Source: DATFKA01 sp042095835
Lineage (GTDB): Bacteria; Bacteroidota; Bacteroidia; Chitinophagales; Saprospiraceae
Length of the DNA: 64,000 nt
Reading direction: 5' to 3'
NCBI GenBank assembly: GCA_042095835.1
Contig: JBELML010000002.1
Location: 1-64,000 of the forward strand
The number at the start of each line of letters is the position of its first letter. The stretch's first letter is position 1. The translations under genes and the position numbers were made by a program. This document shows, piece after piece, positions 44,309 through 51,197 of this stretch. The notes under the pieces are model-generated. The model ran no database searches. It had not been told where the DNA came from and saw only the letters and a program-made list of their open reading frames with translations.

Positions 44309-44915
44309 AGCCTGGAATAAAATACAAGAAGAAAAATTCACATCATCAACCATCAATAAATCTGAAATTATGAAAGCTATTCAGCAAGAATCTTCCTCAA
44401 CAATGGCAGAATTAAAAAAGCGCTTGAAGTACAAAATTAATTGGGTTATCTTCTTTTTGATCTTCGCTGTTGCGGCGTTTTTCTTCAGCCTAAACGTTCC
44501 AGCAACCCTGCCGCTTTGGGGAACCATCATTGCTTATTACCTAATCGGGCTGATCGGCATGAACCGGCAATATGACAGCATGAACACCCAAATCAATCCT
44601 GATCTCCCCACCTTAGACACGATGAAAAATCAAGCCTTCCGACTCAAGAAAGTATTACAGGTTGAGAAAGTCAGCAGTTTATTTGGCATGCCTATAGTAT
44701 TAGTTTGTGGCGGCCTTTTACCCGGTTTGTACACTGGTAAATCATGGGGAATGGTTTTAGCGAACCAGCAAATATTGATTGTAATCATTGTTGGGCTGGT
44801 AGTACTGGTCCCTCTGATGTGGTTATTAGGCAATCGACTCAATAAAATTGCCTATGGCAAACACCTGAATGAATTGGAGCAAAATATCCGCTTGCTTGAG
44901 CAATTAGAGCTGTAA
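44295..44915 (+). CDS. Four-helix membrane protein coupled to the ECF sigma; anti-sigma candidate
   Basis: 206 residues. Residues 1-45 are soluble and charged (NKAWNKIQEEKFTSSTINKS), followed by membrane segments near 48-66, 70-88, 128-148 and 160-180, with a soluble tail to 206. It overlaps the sigma gene by 14 bp and ends just before a strong terminator. The position is that of an anti-sigma factor, and the cytosolic N-terminus could bind sigma, but there is no ZAS-type zinc motif or recognised anti-sigma domain. Similar sigma/membrane-protein pairs are common in Bacteroidota. Confidence 0.7.
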   Translation: MDLNKAWNKIQEEKFTSSTINKSEIMKAIQQESSSTMAELKKRLKYKINWVIFFLIFAVAAFFFSLNVPATLPLWGTIIAYYLIGLIGMNRQYDSMNTQINPDLPTLDTMKNQAFRLKKVLQVEKVSSLFGMPIVLVCGGLLPGLYTGKSWGMVLANQQILIVIIVGLVVLVPLMWLLGNRLNKIAYGKHLNELEQNIRLLEQLEL

Positions 44916-44920
44916 GAAAC

Positions 44921-44953
44921 AGGAGTCATCCTGAATCTATCAGGATGACTCCT
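44921..44953. terminator. Bidirectional terminator between the sigma operon and the sulfotransferase gene
   Basis: Perfect 14-bp stem (aggagtcatcctga at 44921-44934, tcaggatgactcct at 44940-44953) with a 5-nt loop, between convergent genes. It follows the membrane protein stop by 5 bp and the sulfotransferase stop by 18 bp. T-rich runs (atttcttt on the plus side) support use from the plus side; the minus side is less T-rich. Confidence 0.88.
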
Positions 44954-44971
44954 ATTTCTTTGAAAGGCAGA

Positions 44972-46639
44972 TCATCGTTGGATGATCACTTTCTTATAAA
45001 CACGGTTATTAATCCCAACAAAATAAAGGCCTTGCTGCCAATTAGCGGTACTCAGATACTTACGACCACCTGATGCATTGGGGAAACTGGCCATCAACTG
45101 CCCCGTTTGATTATAAATCCTGATGTCGGCATGATAGATGCCATCCCACTCGATGGTCAAATCATTACTACTCGGATTGGGATAAATCCTAAACATCGCT
45201 GGACGCAAAACATCCATCACATCGGTTGTCAATTGATTACAGAAATTCGTATCAGGGCTCGTTTCTATCCAGCCTTTCGAGCTTAAATCTTTTCCATCGA
45301 AGGCGGCAAAATCTTCTGGATATCGCTTGAGGCGAAAAGTGAGGTTATTGTTTATAGCCAAGGTCGTATCTCCTTGGGCCACGGGCTGCCCTCCTCGAAG
45401 TGGCGTAATGTACTCCCAAACAATTTCATTAGCAGGTGACAACTCAAAAGCATATCCGAAACGCCCTGCACAAATCAAAGTGTTTCCGTTCGGCAACAAC
45501 TGTACGCTAGATAATCCAGTAGACCAAAGTGCTGTAGTATCTGGATGGTAGTAGGTACGATCAAAGGTCCTTGGATTATATTGTCCGTTTTCTAAAGTAT
45601 ATTTCCAGCCATACATATCCCATGCCGGCCGCAGGAGATTGGCCGTAGAAAAATCGGCCCCAACTCTATTGTTGAAAATGGCAATTTTATCATAATCTGG
45701 AAAAGTAAAATCCAGAAAGTCGTCTACCCAATGGATATCGTGCGGATAGAATAACTGCTGATCCTCTGCCGTCCCAGCTCGATAGGTAGCGGGATTCCCC
45801 CAACGGTACATTAAATCCCCTCCACGTTCGCCAAGTCCGCCGCGGTCTGTCGCCGCTTGTTCTCGACTAGTGGTATGATCGATCACCCAAAACTCATGAA
45901 AAGTGGGGACACACAAAATGATTTGATCCAGGCGTGGGTTGTAGTCGATGGCGTTGGAGTGCATCCAGTCAGGGTCGCCATCCTCGGTATCCCAGTTGAT
46001 ATCGATTTTCTCTGGATGATCAGCCACTACGCCATAATTGGCTTTGGTGGAGTCAAAATCTTGAATTAAATGATCCCAGGCATGCCATTCCCAGACGATA
46101 CTGTCTAGCTCAGGATTCCACTCAATAATTTTATCAGGCCACAGCTCATCGCGTTCCATTTTAGCTGGATCGCGGCCTGCCTCAATCGCTTCGGCTCTTG
46201 TTTTTTTCTCCCAAACAATCAGCAGGATATTGCCATTGGGCATAGGCGCAAAATCGTGGTGCATCCGCTGCAAAGAATCATTAATGGTCATCGAGTGGAG
46301 GAGATTATTATCCCAATCAAGGATTTCCAGCGTTTCTCCACCACCGCCTGCCCAAATCGGATCGTCGACAACTACGGCATCGCGTTTGCCTTTGATCAGG
46401 TTGCCTTCCTCGGTCAAATAGGCAATATTACCAGGCCGAAAATTGGCTTCATCAGTCCAGGTATGGACAATTTCCCCACAATTATCAAGTAGATATACAT
46501 TGGGCTGATTATGTGGAAAAATCAGATTATAGCCCGCATAAGCTTGAGCTGCATCATAGCTTAATAAACCAACAGTGTTTTGGGCATAAGTTGAGCATAA
46601 GCAAAGTGTACTAAAAAAGAGTAGTAATTGTTTCTTCAT
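44972..46639 (-). CDS. Secreted arylsulfotransferase-like protein with T9SS tail
   Basis: About 555 residues from ATG 46639 (MKKQLLLFFSTLCLCSTYAQ signal peptide); an earlier start at 46684 would put 15 basic residues before it. The body is an arylsulfotransferase (ASST) propeller: PHNQPNVYLLDNCGEIVHTW, MHHDFAPMPNGNILLIVWE, DWMHSNAIDYNPRLDQIIL, FYPHDIHWVDD, SVQLLPNGNTLICAGRFG. His residues suited to the sulfo-enzyme mechanism are present, but the exact catalytic His was not assigned. The last 75 residues are a type A T9SS sorting domain (FRIYPNPSSNDLTIEW, LYFVGINNRVYKKVIIQ). It would move sulfate between phenolic compounds at the cell surface or outside. It is a single gene. Confidence 0.87.
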   Translation of the reverse strand: MKKQLLLFFSTLCLCSTYAQNTVGLLSYDAAQAYAGYNLIFPHNQPNVYLLDNCGEIVHTWTDEANFRPGNIAYLTEEGNLIKGKRDAVVVDDPIWAGGGGETLEILDWDNNLLHSMTINDSLQRMHHDFAPMPNGNILLIVWEKKTRAEAIEAGRDPAKMERDELWPDKIIEWNPELDSIVWEWHAWDHLIQDFDSTKANYGVVADHPEKIDINWDTEDGDPDWMHSNAIDYNPRLDQIILCVPTFHEFWVIDHTTSREQAATDRGGLGERGGDLMYRWGNPATYRAGTAEDQQLFYPHDIHWVDDFLDFTFPDYDKIAIFNNRVGADFSTANLLRPAWDMYGWKYTLENGQYNPRTFDRTYYHPDTTALWSTGLSSVQLLPNGNTLICAGRFGYAFELSPANEIVWEYITPLRGGQPVAQGDTTLAINNNLTFRLKRYPEDFAAFDGKDLSSKGWIETSPDTNFCNQLTTDVMDVLRPAMFRIYPNPSSNDLTIEWDGIYHADIRIYNQTGQLMASFPNASGGRKYLSTANWQQGLYFVGINNRVYKKVIIQR

Positions 46640-47131
46640 AAACTTAATCCTTCTAATATTACTTTCTAAACGAATATACAACAATCATCGCCGCCTCCTA
46701 TTTCTATAGGCGGGCTTCTTCGGAACTAAAATGACAAAAAGCTATGATAACCCAGCTAATTTTTCGTCAATTTAGAATCCCTTATTCCCTAATAGGGCTA
46801 ACGCGCCAAAAAATCACCCTACAATTTTTTATTATTCCTACTGAAACTCCAATTCAAAACCGCTCTAGCATCTTCATTTTTGTCATTCGATACAAAAACG
46901 AAGCAAAAAAATCTTGCCTAGCCAAACTCGTTCCACTCGAACAGTGCCTAGGCGGCATCCCGCACTTCGCTTATCACCTTTTTCACACTTAATTTTGAGT
47001 AATAAGTATTTCTTTTAAAGTTTTTATTTTGATGCGTTTCCCCTAAGTCCCTAAATCCCTGTTTATATTATAGGAAATTCAATTTACCTTTCAATTATGA
47101 TTGGGCCCGATAGGTCAAAACAATAAAAAGC
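46640..47131. other. 492-bp non-coding region between divergent genes
   Basis: It lies between the sulfotransferase start and the DUF4198 gene start. A frame of 82 codons at 46744-46992 has no domain, no start context and an odd composition, so I do not call a gene. Near 46691-46717 there is a weak hairpin (cgcct...aggcg around cctat/atagg). Otherwise it is AT-rich; it presumably holds the promoters of both neighbours. Confidence 0.5.
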
Positions 47132-48115
47132 ATGCGAAAATTACTTTTACTATTTCTAGGCTTGGTGGTTCTTTCAGGTCACGATATGTACCTCAAATTG
47201 GATAGCTATTTTCTTAAGCCAAATACAAAAGCTACCATCCAACTTTTCAACGGCACCTTTGACCGTAGTGACAATAGCATTGATCGCAATCGAATGCGAG
47301 ATGCCAGTTTGATTGGCAATGGTCAGCGCATCGCTATCGATACCAACCAGTGGTCAGAGAACAATGGTGCCACACTTTTAAACCTAAAAACGGGTGAGGA
47401 AGGCACCTGGGTAGCTGGCGTCTCAACTCACCCACGAACAATCGAAATGTCGGCAGCTGATTTCAACAATTATCTAGAGCACGATGGGCTCTTGGATATG
47501 CTCGCTTGGCGTAAAGCCAATAATGCCCTGGAACAGGATGCGGTAGAAAAGTATTCTAAGCATGTCAAAACCATCTTTCAGCTTGGAGAAAAATTAAGTC
47601 CAGATTGGCAAACTTTCCTTGGATATCCAATAGAGTTTATCCCGCTTAGCAATCCGTACGATTTACACCCTGGTCATATCTTACAAATTGAACTGATGTG
47701 GCAAGGAGCGCCTTTACCTAATCAGCTAGTCTATGTAGGTGCTGATCCTCAAAACCATAGTCATACCCACGGCGATAGCACAGTGCATCGCCATGAAGAC
47801 GAAGGAGAAGAGCATCAGCACGACCCCATTCCACATCGAACAAATGCAGAAGGTATTCTAAACATACCAATAACTCACCAAGGTATCTGGCACCTTCGTA
47901 CTATCCATTTAAGTCCATCCGAAGAACTTGGGCTGACGCACGAATCCAATTGGGCAAGCCTATCTTTCGGAATCGGCGAAGGGCACGAACATCCAGAAGC
48001 AGTGGTTCATCAACACGAAGAGCACACCTCGGGAATCCCTTCTTATTTTTATTGGGTTGGTAGTTTAATTCTATTTTTGGGACTATTCTTTTGGTTTAAC
48101 CGAAAAACATCATGA
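47132..48115 (+). CDS. DUF4198 family histidine-rich periplasmic metal-binding protein
   Basis: 327 residues. Signal sequence or membrane start 1-17, then HDMYLKLDSYFLKPNTKATI, the mark of DUF4198 proteins, which are linked to nickel and cobalt uptake. The middle part carries a dense His stretch (HSHTHGDSTVHRHEDEGEEH, residues about 209-228, and more at about 285-300), fit for binding divalent metal. A C-terminal membrane anchor lies near 304-322. It overlaps the HupE/UreJ-like gene by 4 bp, so the two act together: the anchored protein likely collects metal for the permease. Nickel is the best guess from family context; cobalt, copper and zinc are not excluded. Confidence 0.85.
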   Translation: MRKLLLLFLGLVVLSGHDMYLKLDSYFLKPNTKATIQLFNGTFDRSDNSIDRNRMRDASLIGNGQRIAIDTNQWSENNGATLLNLKTGEEGTWVAGVSTHPRTIEMSAADFNNYLEHDGLLDMLAWRKANNALEQDAVEKYSKHVKTIFQLGEKLSPDWQTFLGYPIEFIPLSNPYDLHPGHILQIELMWQGAPLPNQLVYVGADPQNHSHTHGDSTVHRHEDEGEEHQHDPIPHRTNAEGILNIPITHQGIWHLRTIHLSPSEELGLTHESNWASLSFGIGEGHEHPEAVVHQHEEHTSGIPSYFYWVGSLILFLGLFFWFNRKTS

Positions 48116-48774
48116 AGCATTTTTTAGCGATTCTACTACTATCCATACCTGTCCTTCTACAGGCGCATGATGTCACCGATGCCGATGCTGAGCTTTTGGC
48201 CAATGGAGATTTATGGGCATACATCTGGGTAGGCGCCAAACATATGCTTACGGGTTATGACCATTTGCTTTTCTTGGCAGGGGTCATTTTCTACCTCAGT
48301 GGCTTTAAAGATATCGTACGTTTTATTACCGCCTTCACCATAGGGCATAGTATTACGCTGATATTTGCCACTTACGCGGGCATCAAAGTCAATGAGCATC
48401 TGATCGATGCCGTGATTGCCTTGAGTGTATTCTATAAAGGCTTTGAAAACCTGGGAGGCTTTGAAAAAGTTTTTAAAGTTTCCTCGCCCAATCTACTTGC
48501 CATGGTGTTTTGCTTTGGTTTGATTCATGGTTTGGGGCTATCGACTCGACTACAGTCATTTGAACTTGGAGCAAATCAGTTTCTAGCCAAGATTGTATCT
48601 TTCAATATTGGGGTGGAACTAGGGCAAGTCCTGGCGCTGATTCCGATTGTTTTGGTAATCAACCGATGGAAAAAACTAAAAAGCTTCGACGCCTTCTACA
48701 AGGCAGCCAATACCTATTTAATCATCGCAGGAATTTTTCTTTTCATCTATCAGCTATACGCTTATTTTAGTTAA
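48112..48774 (+). CDS. HupE/UreJ family metal permease
   Basis: 220 residues. Signal or first segment 1-18, then about six membrane segments. Family motifs: GYDHLLFLAGVIFYLSG, FTIGHSITLIFATY and LIHGLGLSTRLQSF, with the conserved His and Asp residues. HupE and UreJ are secondary nickel/cobalt permeases. It overlaps DUF4198 by 4 bp at its start and the convergent glycoside hydrolase gene by 8 bp at its end. No urease or hydrogenase gene is nearby, so the user of the metal is unknown. Confidence 0.87.
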   Translation: MKHFLAILLLSIPVLLQAHDVTDADAELLANGDLWAYIWVGAKHMLTGYDHLLFLAGVIFYLSGFKDIVRFITAFTIGHSITLIFATYAGIKVNEHLIDAVIALSVFYKGFENLGGFEKVFKVSSPNLLAMVFCFGLIHGLGLSTRLQSFELGANQFLAKIVSFNIGVELGQVLALIPIVLVINRWKKLKSFDAFYKAANTYLIIAGIFLFIYQLYAYFS

Positions 48775-50107
48775 TCAAGAGCACCCAATCTTCATCAGTA
48801 GGGGTCTCTAGACGATTGATGTCTTTCACTTTGCTGCGTTTCCCTGTCCTTGGGTTATACCATTGTAAACTTTGGACTGGTGCGCCAAGCACTGAAAGAT
48901 TGAGGGTCAAAGTTCTACCACTTGGAATATAAATTACGGCTCCTTTTTTACGCATAGTAAAGGCGGCTACTGCAAAATCATTAGATGCGTATTGGCCAGC
49001 GCTTTCGCCCAGTAAGGTTCCTAGAAAATCGGGTTGCAACTGATGAAACTTTACATCTTGCATTAATTGTATTAGGTATTGAAAAGTCTTTGCTCCCGGC
49101 ATTTCTAATAACTCTCTCCAGTTATCTGGAATCTTCCAATTGCTACTCCCATAGGCGTGCCCGGTAGCACCACTGAGCGCTGCCCAATAGGCTTGCTTGC
49201 GTACCTGAGTAGGGTTGCCCCAATCATCATGCTCTCGCTCGTAATTACTTTCTCCCAAGAAAAAGGGCATTTTACGTTTGCGATATTCATCATAAGCCAC
49301 CTCATAGACATCCGGCTGAATGCGGTTCCAGGCTTTATTAAAACCTCGGAAATAAGTATAAATCATACTCAGATCTAGCCAATCTGCATCGGGATAAACA
49401 TCGGTACTAGAGTGTGTACTAGCTGCGTGGTAGGTCATCAGTTGATCCGAAGTCGTCTCTTTTAAACCTTTTACAAGAGCAGCATATTCCTCGATAGCAT
49501 TAAAAGGATCGTTATCGCCACCAATAATCCACATGATATTGGAATACTTTCCATAGCGATCACCCAGCCACTTTCCAAATGCATAGGTCTTGTCTACACC
49601 ATTTGCGCTCATTGGCAAGGGATTCCCATCTCGATCAAGACCTGCCATATCTCCTCGGCAACAACCCGACCATAAGGGCACTATTGCGATGAACATATTA
49701 TACTGCTGTGTGAGGGTCATAATAGAGTCTACTCTAGCAAAAAACAGCTCATTCGGTTTAGCAAAATCGTGATCATCCAACCAGGGGCTATTCCCTCGGT
49801 AATCTACTTGGTCTTTCGCCCCAGTCAACATTATTTGCAGGCTATTAACCCCTTGTTCTTTACGGATACGGATGAGGGTGTCTGCTTGAGCTACAGTCAA
49901 ATCAAAAAAGAGATGCCATGGTGTATCTGCCTGATAGAAGAAGGGCTTCTTCTGAGCATCTACTAGATAGCGATTATTGTTACTGGTTTTTAAGGGGAAT
50001 TGTACTTGCGTAAATAAGGCATTAGATAATAAACTGAAAAAAACAAGGGAGAAAAAATAGCGATACGAGCGCCTATTTTTCGGGTGACTTAGAAGAGAAA
50101 AATCCAT
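48767..50107 (-). CDS. DUF4038 (apiosidase-like, GH140-type) glycoside hydrolase
   Basis: About 446 residues from ATG 50107; the longer frame starts with TTG at 50146 and would add 13 residues. Signal peptide about 14-33 (FFSLVFFSLLSNALFTQVQ). DUF4038 barrel: VDAQKKPFFYQADTPWHLFF, then IMWIIGGDNDPF and MPFFLGESNYEREHDDWG, whose Asp and Glu are the likely catalytic pair. The C-terminal beta domain (FTMRKKGAVIYIPSGR, LQWYNPRTGKRSKV) matches the collagen-binding-like end of this family. It breaks plant-type polysaccharides with rare sugars; the substrate is not certain. It overlaps the convergent HupE-like gene by 8 bp. No sus genes lie nearby. Confidence 0.85.
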   Translation of the reverse strand: MDFSLLSHPKNRRSYRYFFSLVFFSLLSNALFTQVQFPLKTSNNNRYLVDAQKKPFFYQADTPWHLFFDLTVAQADTLIRIRKEQGVNSLQIMLTGAKDQVDYRGNSPWLDDHDFAKPNELFFARVDSIMTLTQQYNMFIAIVPLWSGCCRGDMAGLDRDGNPLPMSANGVDKTYAFGKWLGDRYGKYSNIMWIIGGDNDPFNAIEEYAALVKGLKETTSDQLMTYHAASTHSSTDVYPDADWLDLSMIYTYFRGFNKAWNRIQPDVYEVAYDEYRKRKMPFFLGESNYEREHDDWGNPTQVRKQAYWAALSGATGHAYGSSNWKIPDNWRELLEMPGAKTFQYLIQLMQDVKFHQLQPDFLGTLLGESAGQYASNDFAVAAFTMRKKGAVIYIPSGRTLTLNLSVLGAPVQSLQWYNPRTGKRSKVKDINRLETPTDEDWVLLIN

Positions 50108-50206
50108 ATTGATACTGATTTCGTAAATATTCCTAGATAAAGACAACTCTGACCTTCATTTAGGTCTTGTCAAGGTAAGCCTTTCTTAATTTTACTAAAA
50201 ACCAAG

Positions 50207-51064
50207 ATGCGATACTTCTATATTTTTCTCATTCTACCACAATTCCTATTGGCTCAACAGCAAATCGTTTATCTCTCCAATCAATCCGGGAATTTTGACC
50301 TTTTTTGTATTAATCAAGATGGGAGCAATTCCCGGCAACTGACCACCAACCCCGGCTGGGATTGGGCACCTCGATGGAATACCACGCTTGATGGATTACT
50401 CTATAACTCCAATGATACTGCTGGACAATTTTCGATCCAGGCGATCAAAGCTGATGGGGCTCCACTTGATTTTGATGATCAAAAAATTGAAGATAGCAAC
50501 CTTTCACCCGACGGTAGTCAAGTGCTTTATACCCTCAAAGACAAACAAAACAACTATATCGGCATCTATAACCGAAAGGATCAATCTAACCGATTATTAG
50601 TCATGTCTGAAGGCTATAATGGTCGGCCCTCCTGGAGCCCAGATGGCAAATCTTTCAGCTTCCTTTCAGATCGAAGTGGCAATACCGAAATCTATCTTTA
50701 CCAATTCGCCAACAAGAAGATCAAACAGCTCACGCAATCTCCTAAAAGGGAAAAATACACCTCCTGGATGCCCGATGGCAAGTCTATTGTCTACACCTAC
50801 CACTATTCTGACGAGCGAGATCAGGAACACAACGATATTTTTATCGTCAACATCAAAAATAAAAAGACCACTCAGATTACAAAAGATGACCATTTCTACC
50901 AGGAAATTGCCGTCTCTCCTGATGGACAAAAAATTGCCTTTCACGGCAAAAGAGATGGACAGCACCATATCTACACCATCGATATCGATGGTACACATGA
51001 AAAACAAATCACCTCAGTAGATGCGTATCATGGGGAGCCATGCTGGGTACCATATTTTGAGTAA
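50207..51064 (+). CDS. Secreted PD40 (TolB-type) beta-propeller protein
   Basis: 285 residues. Signal peptide 1-17 (ending LLAQ). Five or six PD40 repeats: YLSNQSGNFDLFCINQDGSN, NLSPDGSQVLYTL, RPSWSPDGKSFSFLSDRSGN, YTSWMPDGKSIVYTYHY, IAVSPDGQKIAFHGKRDGQ. Like the propeller of TolB but without the TolB N-terminal domain and without an OmpA part. Probable role: periplasmic or surface protein-binding propeller. It is a single gene, divergent from the DUF4038 gene. Confidence 0.85.
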   Translation: MRYFYIFLILPQFLLAQQQIVYLSNQSGNFDLFCINQDGSNSRQLTTNPGWDWAPRWNTTLDGLLYNSNDTAGQFSIQAIKADGAPLDFDDQKIEDSNLSPDGSQVLYTLKDKQNNYIGIYNRKDQSNRLLVMSEGYNGRPSWSPDGKSFSFLSDRSGNTEIYLYQFANKKIKQLTQSPKREKYTSWMPDGKSIVYTYHYSDERDQEHNDIFIVNIKNKKTTQITKDDHFYQEIAVSPDGQKIAFHGKRDGQHHIYTIDIDGTHEKQITSVDAYHGEPCWVPYFE

Positions 51065-51135
51065 AGTTTCTGCTTTCGCCAAGGCTTCAGCAAGTAAAAT
51101 ACGGGTGCGCATCTATTGACACACACCCGATATCT

Positions 51136-51180
51136 AAAAAACGTCCCTGGAAGCACCTCTATATTTGCTCCCAGAGCGTC
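51136..51180 (-). terminator. Terminator of the pappalysin-like gene
   Basis: On the minus strand a stem pairs CGCTCTGGGAGCA with TGCTTCCAGGGACG (with G-U pairs and one bulge), followed by TTTTTTAG. It lies 18 bp past the stop codon at 51198. Confidence 0.65.
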
Positions 51181-51197
51181 GATTAAGGCTAGGGATT

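Noticed and set aside
46744..46992. 82-codon plus-strand frame in the gap before the DUF4198 gene
   Set aside because: No recognisable domain, mixed hydrophobic and basic residues without pattern, and no ribosome-binding context; kept as non-coding.
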